Of a stretch of DNA of 64,000 nt, positions 22,173 to 35,014 are shown piece by piece; the stretch's first letter is position 1; every line of letters starts with the position of its first letter. Under the pieces are notes generated by a model that was given only the letters and a program-made list of their open reading frames with translations, was not told the origin of the DNA and did not search any database. Position numbers and translations under genes: made by a program. Source of the stretch: Humulus lupulus (lineage: Eukaryota; Streptophyta; Magnoliopsida; Rosales; Cannabaceae); NCBI RefSeq assembly GCF_963169125.1, contig NC_084802.1, positions 13,950,896-14,014,895 on the forward strand, read 5' to 3'.

Positions 22173-25100
22173 ATAACCATCTCGGAGGGACCCCATATCG
22201 CAGGATCGGGCAAGAATGCCCAAAAGAGATATGTAAATGAGCTAAAAACTAGTGATGGTTCTCCCAATGAACCCGAACCAAGAGCTCCAAAACAACAAAG
22301 GGTTGAAACTCAACCCATAACTTTCACCGAAGAGGACGCGTCTCATGTCCAGTTTCCCCATAATGACCCCCTGGTCATAACCCTCCAGCTCGCGAATAAG
22401 AGGGTACACCGAGTCCTAATTGACAACGGGAGCTTGGTAAATATTTCTATAAAGCTGTAACGCCCTAAACTCCAGGGACCGTTACGGTGTGCCTTTTAAA
22501 CAGTGCTAAACTCGCTAATCGAGTCATTTGGCCATAATCGTGTAACTAAGTATGATTAGCGGTTTGGGGATTAAATTTTTTGGTTAAGATATAACGTTTC
22601 ATTAAAACGTTTACTATATACATTGGGATCCCAAATATATAATTTAAAGGTCTATTACAAGAAAATATTTACAACTAGCAGATCTAAGCGGCAAAACAGG
22701 GTTTAACCCTAGTTCCTTTTTCAACCCTCGGTTGTGGCGGCCGAGCAGCCACATATGTACATATCGTCACCTAAGCTCTTCAACTCAAGGATGGTCCAAC
22801 TTTCTTTTGCCTTTACCTGCACCACATAGCATCCGTGAGTCGAAGCCCAGCAAGAAAACTCAATATGCTCATGAATAGAAATAACGTGTCATCAAATCAT
22901 AAGGCGCATGCCTAGCAAATATAGCCCTATTCAAGCAGGCAAATAAGTTCACATAATGTTGAATATAAAACATCAACCGATGATCATAATAATCATCCAG
23001 GGCTTTTAGCCCCAATTAGAAGAGTGACAGTTATAATAGTCACTAAGGTGGGTTCTGTTCCCATTAGTCATGTGACGATAGGGTCACCTGGGCTTTACAA
23101 TTAAGTGATCCTTTCACTAGCTTAAACAAGGTAGGTATATGATGGAATAGTCACCAACATAAACCTACCGAGTGACCATAGAGTCATAACTGTGGGATTC
23201 CGCTCCCTAACCATGTGACAAAACAGTCACCTAGGCCTTTGGCCCTGGCTCTAAGTAACTAGTCATAGACTAGACAAGCGTTTATAATTTTCATCGAACT
23301 TAGGGTCGGTTCGGCATTAATGCTCATGTTGAGTAATCTAATCCAGATGTCGATTAGATCTAATCTTTTATTGGCTCTGCGTTCATGACACTTATGTTGT
23401 TTCTGGCTCTTAGGTCAATAACACGCGACCAATGCAAATCCTGAATAGTCAGGGCCATGCACAAGTAAGCAATGCTATCAAGCATATATCATATGTCAAA
23501 TATCCAAATACAGGGAATTCAACATGCTTACTTAACAATTGCTAGCATAATTAGGATCATGCATAAACACAGAGGCTCAAGCTCTGATCAATCTCATATT
23601 TAATATTCATGGCATGCCCTAATCACATGTTTCTCGTGCATCACATTTAACCACTCGACATGCCTCAATAAAAACCATGCATGTCATATATACAGGGTGC
23701 AGTTTTCTTACCTTTGGTCCAAGCACAGGTTACCAATAAACGAGCCACAAACACGATCCTGATTCCAAGCCCCTAGTGAAAACCTAGTCACAACCAAAAA
23801 TGGTGATCCAATGAGTTCAAGTTCTAAAACCCAATCTCGAAACCAAGACCTAGCCTCCAGGACATCAAATCCCACTAAACCGGGTAGTAGGAATGATCCC
23901 GAGGCCTAAGGTTTGAGTTCCCATGCCTAAAACATCATTTCGGCCATAAATGCCCTTAAGCGCCACGACCCCAAAACCCTGAGCCGTGGCCCCCAACCAA
24001 AACAGAAGCACCAGGGGCAAGCGCCGTGGCGCACCATACCCAGTTCTGCCGCCCCCAGAGCTCACAAAATCTTCCACCTGCTTCATCGAGCTTGGGCTGC
24101 GGCGCCCAAGAACAGGGCCGCGACCCAACGTCGAACCAGCCATTTTCCCCTAATTTCTCCATTTTAAAACCTTCCAAAAACCTATCCAAACATCTCCAAA
24201 CTTAAAAATCAAAGTTCAAAAACATTCCCATGATCCAAAACCCATAAAACCCAAGCTTCAATTCACTCAAAAACTCATCAAAACACAAAGTCCAATTCAA
24301 GCTTAAAAACTTAGAACTTAAAACTTGAATTACCTCCAATTGAGTTGTTTCCAACTAAATCTTTGGCTAATAAGCTTCTAATCTTCCCTAGGATCACTAT
24401 GCCTCGATCCTCGCTTGAATCCGAGTCCTAGAACTCAAATTTCCTTCGAAAATGCGATCAGGAAACGAAAATGGAACCTAGAGGGAGAGAGAACTTACTG
24501 AACGTTCCTTTATTTCTTAAAAGGTTACTTCAAGCTTAAGTAACCTCAACCAAATCATAACGCTCGGGGTCTTGAAAACACCCCCGGGGACAAAATAGTC
24601 AAAACCTCCAGAATTTCTCCCTGATCTTACTAATTCCCAATTTATCATCAAATATAAATTCCCATTACCCAATAACTCGGTAATGCTCTAAATACCACTT
24701 GACTTACTCCGAGTCAAGCATAAATCCCGTTGTGACTTTCCCACTAGCTTACCTCCTAGGATCGTCTCGTGTTGAGTAACCGTGGCATAACCAAATAATA
24801 ATAAATCACCACACACATATCACATATATGCCAAATATGCCTGAAATGGTATGAAAATCACCCAAGTAATCAAAAATGGGTTCACATGCATATTTAATAC
24901 ACCTAAACATGCATATTATCATTGAATAGCATAATAAATCAATTATGGCCCTCCCGGCCTCCTAATCAAGGTCTTAAACCTTATTAGGAAATTTGGGGCA
25001 TTAGAAAAGCCACTCTAGAAAAGATGGGACTTACGCTTTGCGACCTAAAAGCCTGTGCAACCACGCTGTATAGATTTTCAGGAGAAGAGATTGCCTGTGT

Positions 25101-25536
25101 GGGATCCATTGAACTCCCTGTGACCTTGGGAGACTATCCAGTCTATGTAACCAAGATGATGGAGTTTGTTGTGGTGGATCTTCCATCTGCCTACAATGTA
25201 CTACTCGGGAGACCCGCCCTAGTAAGGTTGGGGGCAGTTTCATTTGTTAGGCATTTGGCCATCAAGTTCCCGACTTCTGGTGGCATCGGGACTTTGAAAG
25301 GGGACCAGCTTGCGAGAAGGGAATGTTATAGCATTTTCGTTACAGAGAAGAAACAAACAAGTGCACAAGCACTTGTCATAATTCAGAGCAAGGACGGGAC
25401 GATATTCGAGATAGACAAAGAAGTCGACCCCAGAATAGAGGACAGGACAGACCTCGAACCACTAGAAGAGCTCAAAGAAGTTGATCCCACAAGGACTGTG
25501 AAGGTGGGTAAAAACCTTACTAAAAAGGCGAAATAA
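22173..25536 (+). pseudogene. Protease region of element B, split by a solo LTR
   Basis: The first part, 22173-22455, reads [27 protein letters not shown] and [12 protein letters not shown], including the protease active-site DNG. The second part, 25006-25536, resumes with the KATLEKMGL homologue, GDYPVYVTKMMEFVVVDLP, YNVLLGRPAL and the acidic linker, and ends AAA TAA at 25534-25536. The break between them is the solo LTR at 22456-25005. In intact relatives this aspartic protease cleaves the Gag-Pol precursor. The terminal TAA is the counterpart of TAG 4955-4957 in A. Confidence 0.9.
22456..25005 (-). mobile_element. Solo long LTR inserted in the protease of element B (2.55 kb)
   Basis: Plus-strand ends are TGTAACGCCC and GGGGCATTAGA (expected CATTACA). 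Target duplication AAAGC at 22451-22455 and 25006-25010. Read on the minus strand the start CCCCAAATTTCCTAATAAGG and the GGCCGGGAGGGCCATAATTG block match the LTRs at 30485-32993 and 37826-40135. The open frames on its minus strand (23865-24189) are GC-rich LTR sequence without a recognisable domain. Confidence 0.92.
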
Positions 25537-25542
25537 CAACTA
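25534..25542 (+). promoter_or_regulatory. Leaky-stop context TAA-CAA-CTA between gag-pro and pol of B
   Basis: Same codon position as TAG-CAA-TTA in A and also STOP-CAR-YYA. Different stop triplet, same context. Confidence 0.55.
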
Positions 25543-28500
25543 ATTTGTTTCTTAAAAGAGAACCAGGATGTCTTCGCATGGTCACATTTGTACATGGTAG
25601 GGATAAGTCCAAATGTGATAAGCCATGCACTTAATATTAACAAGAGCTTCCCCCCAAAGCAGCAAAAACGAAGACTCCTGGATGATGATAGGAAATAAGT
25701 CCTAAAGGAAGAAGTCGATAGGTTAAAGGCAAATCGGTGCGTACGAGATGCCTTCTATCCTGATTGGATCTCCAATCCAGTGCTGGTTCCAAAACCCAAT
25801 GGAACGTGGCGAACTTGCATCGACTACTCCAACCTCAAGAAGAGATGCCCCAAGGATTGTTTTCCCTTACCACGGATCGATCAGCTCGTAGATGCCACGG
25901 CAGGTCATGGCGTCATGTCGTTCATGGACGCCTATTCTGGATATAACCAGATCGCCATACACGCGTCGGACCAAGAACATATGAGCTTTGTAATCGATAA
26001 AGGACTATACTACTACAATGTCATGCTTTTCGGGCTTAAAAATGTTGGAACAACGTACCAAAGACTTGTGAATAGAATGTTCTCCGAGAAGATAGGTAAT
26101 AACATGGAAGTTTATGTTGAAGACATGCTAGTTAAGTCTAAACATAACGATAACCATGTGGATGACCTCGAAGAATGCTTTCCTGTATTACAAAAATACA
26201 ACATGAAACTCAACCCACAAAAATGCTCTTTCGGAGTATCTTCGGGAAAGTTTATCGGTTTTATAGTAAACGTGCGAAGGATAGAGGTTAATCCTGACAA
26301 GATCCAGGCATTAATCAATATGCCTTCACCTCGAAAGCATAAAGATGTCCAGAGTCTAACTGGACAGATGGCAGCATTAAGTAGGTTTGTTTCGAAATCT
26401 ATAGACCGTTGTCTTCCATTCTTCAACCTTTTGAGAGGAGGAAAAAAGTTCGAGTGGACAGATGAATGCGAGCTCGCATTCCAAGATTTAAAGAAGCACC
26501 TTGCGAAACCTCTGATTTTGTCAAAACCTATCACTGGAGAAGTCTTATACTTGTATCTCACTATGTGCTCATCCGAGAAGACAAAAAGGTACAAAAACCA
26601 GTATACTATGTCAGCAAAAGGTTATTGGGGGAAGAATCGAGATACCCTTTAATGGAAAATCTGGCTCTCAGCCTGATCCACTCATCTCGAAAGCTCCGAC
26701 CTTATTTCCAAGCACACCCTATCCATGTGTTGACTGACCAACCACTGCGACAAGTTTTGTCAAACTAGAGGCCTCGGGTAGATTTTTAAAATGGGAAGTC
26801 AAACTCGGATAGTTCGAAATCACTTATCACCCGAGAACAACCATAAAGGGACAAGCCCTGGCAGATTTCATCGTAGAATGTACTGGTGTGTCTGACGACA
26901 AGGTTATAACCCCAGCCTGCGAGCAGTGGAAACGTTATGTCGACGGGTCTTCCAATGAAAATGGATCGGGGGCAGGAATCATACTAATCACTCTAGCAGG
27001 AAATCGATTTCATTCTGCCTTGAGGTTTAGCTTCGAAGCATCTAATAATGAGACTGAGTACGAAGCACTGTTGGCAGGACTTTGAATAGCCAAGGAACTC
27101 AAGGCAAAGGCAATACATTGCTACAGTGATTCGCAGTTGGTGGTTAACCAAATTTTATGGGAATATCAAGCTTGCGACATAAGGATGGCTGCTTATTTAG
27201 AAAAATCCAAGGCTGTACTCGAACAATTCAAGTTCTATGCCATAGAGCAGGTTCCCTGAGAACAAAAATCAAATGTGGATGCCTTAGCCAGGCTCGGTAT
27301 GTCCAACCAGGTGACATGCTGAATGTAGTCCCAATAGAGTTCCTATTGGCCCCCAGTATCAACGAGCCTGAGGAGGAAGACCTACAAATGATTGACTTCG
27401 AACCAACCTAGATGACCCCAATAGTTGATTACCTCGAAACAGGCATTCTCCTAGCAGAACAGAACAAGGCTCGGAAATTGATGTATCAGATTTCGAGGTA
27501 CACTATTGTGGAATGAAGGTTATATCGGAGAGGATATTCTATGCCACTACTTCGATGTGTGACCCCACCCGAGGCAAAGAAAATCCTAGAAGAAATTCAT
27601 GAAGGATTTTGTGGAGACCACACTGAGGGGCATAGTTTTTTCGAAGAAAATTATAAGACAATGATACTACTGGCCTACAGTCAAAGTAGATGCATTAAAA
27701 TATGCCAAGAAATGTGATAAATGCCAGCGATTCACTACAATTCCGTGAGCTCCACAATCCGAGCTAACCTTGATGACCTCCCCATGGTCATTTGCGGTAT
27801 GGGGAATCGATCTTATAGGTTTGTTACCAACCGGCAAAGGTGGAGTAAAGTATGTTGTGGTCGCAGTTGAGTATTTTAGAAAATGGACCGAGGCTAAACC
27901 CTTGGCAACGATTACCTCGAAAAAAGTTATGGAATTTGTGGTAAAAAAACATCATCTGCCGATATGGAATGCCTAGAAAAATAGTATCAGATAATGGTAC
28001 TCAATTCGACAGTGAATTATTTACCCATTTTTGTGAAAAAAATGGAATAATAAAAAGCTGTTCCTCCGTTGCGCATCCCCAAGCAAATGGCCAAGTCGAA
28101 GCAGTCAACAAAACCCTCAAAAGCTCAATAAAGAAGAGGTTGGAAGAGGCTAAAGGAAAATGGCCCGAGGAGTTACCTCAAGTTTTATGGGTGTATCGAA
28201 CCACATCTCGCACTTAACCATGGCACACCCTTTTCTCCCTAGCATATGGATGTGAGACCATTCAAAGCCAATTGAGGTTGAAATACCTACAATTCGAAAC
28301 CATGCTTACGATCAAGCCTCGAACCAATCCCAGCTCAAAGTAAGTCTGGACCTAATTGAAGAAATGCGAGATGAAGCTCAGCTGAAGAATGCGGCATATC
28401 AGTAACGAGCTACTCGATACTTCAATAAAAAGGTTTGGGATAGAAAGTTTGGATTGGGAGACTTGGTACTAAGACATGTATTCCTAGCTACAAGGGACCC

Positions 28501-28648
28501 ATCTGCTGGCGTACTTGGACCTAATTGGGAAGAACCGTACCAAATCGAGTCAATTATTCGACCTGGAGTGTATAAATTTTCCAAATTAAACGGAGAATTG
28601 GTACCGCGAGCTTGGAATGGCGAGAATCTACAACCTTACTATCAATAG
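25537..28648 (+). pseudogene. pol: pol of element B: RT, RNases H, integrase
   Basis: The RT part runs 25537-26550 with NPVLVPKPNGTWRTCIDYS and VMLFGLKNVGTTYQRLVN. The catalytic motif reads YVED at 26113-26124, where active RTs have YVDD. A frame change near 26560 leads to YYVSKRLLGEESRYPLMENL. Archaeal-type RNase H begins YVDGSSNENGSGAG near 26935. Integrase has CDKCQRF-like text near 27720, [39 protein letters not shown] and NWEEPYQIESI before the stop at 28648. Stops at CGA or CAG positions include 26810-26812, 27256-27258 and 27746-27748, each a C-to-T change relative to A. Non-functional. Confidence 0.9.
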
Positions 28649-29650
28649 TGTAGGAATGATGTCTCATTGTAATCAAGCGTGTTTGTTTTTACATCATTTT
28701 TTTTAATAAAATGTTCGATTTTGATCAGAGGTCATTATCTTTATTTAATGTTGTATTTTTTTTTTTTTGCAAACTCTCTTAATTCAATAACCTATGATCA
28801 CACTCATAGGATATTAAGGGGACATCAGTGGTATACAATGATACCATGAGTTTAAAAAAATAAATAACATAAAATAAAAATGTATGGATGGTTAACCCGA
28901 CATGAAAATGTTGTATACACGAAAACTAGCAAATGTCTGGATCATTAACTCGACATAAAGGTTATAAGTGTATGCGCGAACTAAAATGATCTGGGCCATA
29001 ATCAGATTATTAAATTATAAGTATCTGGATATAACCAGATACGCGAGCTAAGATGATTTGGACACAACCAGATTATTTAAAATAAATAAATACAAGTGTA
29101 TGGATTACAAACCAAACACGACCTAAATAGGTTTGGAACAAATCAGCTAAAACTAATCGACGAAAGTTGGGGCATAAATAAACCTACTTTGAGCTAAGTC
29201 AAGATCGAGGATGGAATATTTTGCAAAAAAATAGTTTCAACCTCATAACCTTAAGGAACTATTCGAGGAAGAAGAAAAATGACTAGAAAAAGCAAGATAT
29301 AACTAAAATACCTATCTTACCTGCCACATAAGTACTTTTGAGTGCGTGGAAAAAGAAAGGTCCGACCTTGAAAAATAACGAGATCGGACATGGATATATT
29401 GAGCAAACTGTGTATAAATGCATTGAAACTCGAGCTTAAATCCAACAAATGTTTGTATGAATAAGCAAACATAAAGGCAAACGTTTAATAAGTTGTTCAA
29501 AATATTTTGACCTAGGAATGTGAAGCAAAAGTAAAAGCCGAACATAAAATTAAAGGTATCAAATGTAAAAGTTTGAACAAACAAAAAAGAACTCTTATAC
29601 GAGCTGTAAATTATTTTTGGCCCAGGGGCATAAAAAAGAAAAATCAACTA
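28649..29650 (+). other. 3' non-coding region of element B with diverged tandem repeats
   Basis: Follows the integrase stop. From about 28880 to 29110 it has three to four diverged units around GTATCTGGATATAACCAGAT and ACGCGAGCTAAGATGAT, the reverse complement of the element A repeat. The rest matches 725-1130 of A. No open frame of its own. Confidence 0.75.
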
Positions 29651-30187
29651 TTAAACAATTTTTAATGGGACGCTGCCTATGATCTCGCTTCTAGGAAGCA
29701 GGAGCATCCCCCCCGGCAGCATCTGGCATCTCCTTAGCCTTTTCAGCCTCCTCCTCAGCTTCCTCTGCCTCCAATCAAGCTTGCCACCTTGCCAAGAACT
29801 CTTTCTCGAGGGTATCCAGGAAGCATGTATCAAGGTCTGCATTATTGGCCTAGATCCTGTACATGGCTGTGTCTATAGCGCGATCCTTCTTTTGCTTGAA
29901 TTCCTTGAGGAGGCGAGCCTTTTCACCCTCCATTATGCCGAAGGTGGCCTTTTTCTTCTCCTTGAGCTTAGCATTTAACTTTTCAAGCTCCTTGACTCTT
30001 GAGTTCTCCTCCTCAAGCTCTTTGATTCTCGAGTTCTTCTCTTTGAGCTCGGTCTCCAGCTTCAACTTGGCAGCTTTGAACTCGTCAGCGAGCTTGAGCT
30101 GGAATTCTTTGACTCTTGAGCATAGGACATGCTCGAATGAACCTCATTGCTCAGCTTGTAATTCGGCTGAGCAAATGCAGCAAGGAC

Positions 30188-30265
30188 CTATACACAAACA
30201 ACTTGGGTTAGAGCATATGCCAGGTAAAACCCAAACAAATAACAACAAAGTAAGAGAACAATTAC
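30188..30265 (-). other. Predicted intron in the antisense ORF of B (78 bp)
   Basis: Minus-strand donor TCG|GTAATTG and acceptor TGTGTATAG|GTCC. It sits between ELISS and the coiled-coil exon in phase 0. Element D has an intron at the equivalent place and phase (44146-44250) with unrelated sequence. Confidence 0.55.
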
Positions 30266-30484
30266 CGAGGAGATGAGCTCCATACCCTTGTCATAAAGGA
30301 CACTGGAGTCTCGTCCGTTGGTCAGGAATTGCCACTGAGGAGCCCCGAGATTGCTGAAGCTTTGACCCACTCGAGACAGAACGTCCGAGCCTGGAGTGCC
30401 TCCGTGGGTCCCCGCAGCATTGTCGATAACATACTCATCAGAATGAGTCAAAATCGATAACAAGCGCTCCCGCGTGGGAACTAG

Positions 30485-32993
30485 CGTAATGCCCTGGTTA
30501 CCCCAAGACTATTACGGTGAACGTTGAACCATGAATTTAACTCGCTAACCGAGTTCTTTGGTTAAAAACGTGCTTCTAGGTGTTATTAATAGGTTAAGGT
30601 GGAAAAACCAATCAAAAGGAAAGGATATATTTCATTTAAAACATAAAACTGTTCATGGGCCCATAAAAATGTTTACAAGTTGTTTACGATACAAAATGGT
30701 CACTACTGTGTAAAATTTACAACCCGCCGATCTAAGCCGAAAAAATAGGATAAACCCCCTAGTTCCCCTGAGAACTCCTTGGTTGTGGTGGTCAAGCGGT
30801 CGCATATGTACACATCACCAGCTAAGCTCTCCACTCAAGGCTGGGTGAGCTTTTCTTTCCCTTTACCTGCACCACATAGCACCCATGAGCCAAAGCCCAG
30901 CAAGAAAACACAATAATGCATATAAATATTATCAAATGATTATCATTATAATCACACAGAGCTTAAAGCTCTGAACAGATGAGTGAATATCACTTTGTGG
31001 TTACATTAACCATGAAGGAGCTTATAGCTCTGAATCAGATGAGTGATTTAACACTTGAGGTTATGGTAAACCATAATGAGTGACTGACGAACAAGTCACA
31101 AGTCACTAGCTTAAACAAATGAGTGACTGGTGGGTAAGTCACTAGCTTAAACAGATGAGTGACTAATGGGTAAGTCACTAGCTTTAATAGATGAGTGACT
31201 GATGGGTAAGTCACTTGCTTAAACAGATGAGTGACTGATGGGTAAGTCACTAGCTTAAACAGATGAGTGACTGATGGGTAAGTCACTACGGGGCTCGGCA
31301 TCCATAGCCATGTGACTAAATAGTCATTGTGGCTTCAAGTAACTAGCCTTTGGCTAGACAAGCACTTATAGTATTCATCAAACTTGAGGTCAGTCCGGCA
31401 TTAACGCTCTTTTGAGTCATTTAATGTAGATGTGGATTAGATTTAATCTTTGTTGGCTTGCGTTAAACACGCTAAGGCCGTTCTTGACTTAGGAGTCAAT
31501 ACTGTGTGACCAGTGCCCAGTACCACTACCGAACCTGACTAATGAGTCATAGCTTCACAGTTGATACTGACACCATTGCCAATTCTGACTATTCAGTCAG
31601 TGCCATACACAAGTGAGCAAGATTTACTAAGAATTCAATATTCAATCCATGTCCACATTCAACATACCTCATGAATAACAATGCATGTCACATATGGGGT
31701 GCAGTTCTCTTACCTCCGATTTAAGCGAGAATTAACAAAAGAACAACCCTTGAGAACGATCTACCTTTTAGTTCCTTAGCGGTCACCTGGTCATAACCAA
31801 ATATGAGATTCCATCAATAAAATGAATAACAACAGTTCCCGAACCAAGACTTAGCCTCCGGGACATCGAATCCCACTAAACGGGGTAGTGGGAACGATCC
31901 TGAGGCCTAAGATTAAGTTCCCATGATCAAAACACTCACTTAGCCTCAAAAATCTTCATGAGCCGCGGCCCCAAAACCTTGAGTCGCGACCCCTAGCCAA
32001 ACTAGGAGCAAGCACCTCGGAGCACCATAACTAGTGCCGCTGCCCCAGCACACACAAAACCCACCATCTTCAGCTTCGAGCTTGGGTCACGACGCGCAAG
32101 AACAGGGCCGCGACCCCACCTGGGAAACCTTCCATAACTCCAAGTTCTCACTTGTAAATCCCTCCAAAAACATACCTAAACATCTCCAAATCCAAAAATC
32201 AAAGTTCCCAAACATCCCAATGATCCAAAATCATCAAATCCCGAGGCTCAAACAAATCAAAAACTCAACAACACACAAAATCCAATTAAGAGCTTAGAAA
32301 CTCTAAAACTCAAAACTTAAAGCTTGGATTACCTTTGATTGGGTTGTTTCTCGCCAAATCCTTCGGCCAAGAAGCTTCTAATCTTTCCTAGGATCACTAT
32401 GCCTCGATCCTCGCTTGATTCCGACTCCTAGAACTCAAGATTTCTTCGATATTGCCAAAAAGGACAACGGAAGAGAGAAAAATGTGTTTTTAACGTAAGG
32501 TTCTTTCTATCAGACTACTTCAGGCTTAAGTAAGCTCAAGTAAAACCTGATGCTTGGGGTCCCAAAAAACCCCCAGAGACAAAATAGTCAAAACTCCCAG
32601 AATTTCCTCCTGATCTCAATAACTCCCAATATATCCTCAAATAAACATTCTCATTATCCAATATCCCAATAATTGACCCCGTTATGAAAAAACCGCTAAT
32701 TTACAATCTAAGACCGTCTCATGCCGAATAGCTCGAATATATCCCCATAATAATGGGATCTCATCCATAAATCACAACATGCACCAAAATATACAAATAT
32801 GCCCTCAACGGGCCGAATTACCAAAATGCCATAATATTCAAATGTGGACCCACATGCATGTATTTAACATCATATTATAATATAATTCACATAAACATAA
32901 ATATAATCATTTAATGGCATAGTAAAACAATTATGGCCCTCCCGGCCTACTAATTCAGCCATTAAACCGCATTAGGGATTTCAGGGCATTACA
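30485..32993 (-). mobile_element. Solo long LTR inside the antisense ORF of B (2.51 kb)
   Basis: Starts CGTAATGCCC (expected TGTAATGCCC) and ends GGGCATTACA on the plus strand. Flanks ACTAG and ACTGG match at four of five bases, a slightly decayed target duplication. Same family and strand as 22456-25005. A 36-bp minisatellite has expanded inside it. No coding domain. Confidence 0.9.
31076..31285. repeat. 36-bp minisatellite inside the solo LTR
   Basis: GAGTGACT begins at about 31121, 31157, 31193, 31229 and 31265, exactly 36 bases apart. The unit holds GAGTGACTGATGGGTAAGTC then ACTAGCTTAAACAGAT. The sister LTRs at 22456 and 37826 have only scattered GTGAC/GTCAC words there. Confidence 0.93.
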
Positions 32994-35014
32994 ACTGGCT
33001 TCTTCGGAGTTGGTGCGGTTGTCTGAAGGATTTGGGTGGTAGGAGGCAGAGAAGGAGCGGCTTCGGCAGGTACCCCGACCTGGGGGTCTGTGGTCATAAC
33101 TTGGCTCGGGCCTTGGGGACCCGGAGGAGGAGGAGTCACCTAAGCCCTTTTTGGGACCTTAGCTGGCCGTCCCGTTTTTTGTGATGCCCTCGGGCGTTTG
33201 CTTTGTTTGGCTCCCGAATGGCGATTGAGCACGTTATCGAGCTCAGAGTCCATATCACCTGCATAAATGAGTCACACATTAGTATTCGAGCTCAAAATAC
33301 TAAAGTAAATGTGAAGCAAACATTTAATGGAAACAAAGATTCAAGTGATGAGAAACCTAACTGGAACTCTCCCCCGATCTCGTGCTCGGTGAACAAGTAA
33401 TCCCCCTATCTTCAGAGGAGGCTGGGGGAGTCCCTTCCCTATATGTGGAAGTTAACCTTGAAAGGTATCTATAATTGTTTGTTCTGTATTGAACGGCTAC
33501 CCCATCCCAAACTTCATTTAAACTATACATAGTTTGGTATTTCCCTAGCCAACTATCGAATCTATGAACCCTATCATCTACCCAAGACCATACATGGAAA
33601 TTATCCCTGGAATTCAGGAATAGGATCAGGGTGTCGGGTTTAAATTATAGTAGGGAAGGAGACCACAAGGCCGAGCTGAGAATGACTTTACCTCTGTCAC
33701 TCGAGCTCAAAGCCTTGTCGTTCGCATCATTTCCCGAGCATGGACTCCTATGGCGACGAACTGGGGATCGGGCCCTTGAGCTCATTGACCTCTGCCTCGG
33801 AGGAAGCTTGTCAGTAGGGAGTGGTATGTGCTCCCACATAGTGTATTTTTGGTAGGTGGCGTCATCCGTCGACTGATCCTGCTCCATAAGGCCATAGGCT
33901 GGAAGCTTATCTTCATGAAGAAGATAAGATAGAGAACGCCTATCGTACGACAACTGGAGTAAAGCTTCCTTGTGCTCCTTCATTGAGTCTGTAGGAGTAG
34001 GGCGGTGATAGTTGGCTGAAGAAACGGAATGCATATCAATTAGATCGAGCCTAAACATTAATTGAGCATGAAAAGAAGGGAGGATATGTACTTACGAATT
34101 CGTTGGAATGAATAGAACTTCGAAGGAGTCAGGCCATCTATCCAGAAGAAGGCCAGTTTGAAGTTAGGGGGATGGTTGGGCGTGTCTTAAAAAAATTTCT
34201 TCTCCTTGGGAGAGCTCGACAAGTAGTAGAAGTCGTCTCCTCCCCGAGCCCAGGAGGGGTTGCTTTTCAGGCAAAAGAGAAACAGGATCTCTCTTGGTGA
34301 AGTTTGTTCCCACTTTAATTTGTGGTACAATGACCTCAGAGCTGACAAGACCTTGTATGAATTGGTTTGGAGTGAGAGGGCGCGAGCCCAAAAAAATCCA
34401 AAAAATCCTTAAAAAAGGATTTCAAGGGCAGTAGAGCCCCTGCCTTCATATGCTCGCGACTCCAGGACGCGAGCTTAAGTTTATTGTTAGGACGACCATC
34501 GCCCGGGGCATAGCAGTTTCGTTTGTTGGAGGAGTTTGACACCTCAGTGAGCCTGACAATCCTAGGCCGTGGTGAGCCAGGATGTTGGAGATTTTTCCTA
34601 ATGAAGTAACCGAGCTCTAGTAATGCTCGGCCTAAAAAAATTCCTCCCTGGAGGTAGGAATAACAGGTTGCGAGGTGGACGGACGGTTTGATGAATCCTC
34701 CATCAGCGAGAAAGTAAGCTCACCATGCTTGCAAGCAATGGTTACTTTGAGCGTGGGGTCGAGAGGGACTGGTCTAAGCTTGGGGTCTGGGTCTAGATAG
34801 ATTGCGACCCAAAGTTTCCTCCTTTTCCTCTCCTCGACCTCGTCAATTTGATGCCAGAAGTGAGCTCGAATATCTTCTTGCTCGCACCTCACTTTATGTC
34901 CAAGAATTAGCCACTGGTTTCAAGGGAAGGGCAATTCTGGACTTGGAGTTATCAGGGAATAAGGAACTGCGAGCACTGACCCCCATCATTTTTTCAGAAT
35001 TCTACGACATCTAG

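Larger units (their letters stand above)
29651..35014 (-). pseudogene. Antisense extra ORF of element B, decayed and split by a solo LTR
   Basis: Lies on the strand opposite to gag-pol, between pol and the 3' LTR, as in other Tat/Retand elements with extra ORFs. From 5' to 3' on the minus strand: a start area near 35014-34630; a domain with MKAGALLPLKSFFKDFLDFFG then LTPNQFI, and FCLKSNPSW...GGDDFYYL (about 34500-34220), which resembles the plant 'putative gypsy type transposon' domain (Transposase_28, PF04195) and matches YFFCLKASP...FYYLTRF in element D; a basic-acidic linker (34058-33645); an exon with KRPRASQKTGRPAKVPKR and a proline-rich stretch (33250-33000); the solo LTR 32993-30485; then an exon ending ELISS, an intron, and a Lys/Glu coiled coil (30065-29850). 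Stops and frameshifts abound. Function unknown. Confidence 0.65.

Noticed and set aside
23865..24189. GC-rich minus-strand ORFs resembling a short protein
   Set aside because: They lie wholly in a solo LTR with target duplications and show no domain; the sister LTRs do not keep the frame.
31035..31301. Minus-strand ORF with repeated VTYPSVTHLFKL
   Set aside because: It is a translation of the 36-bp minisatellite; the period is a multiple of three, which keeps it open by default.
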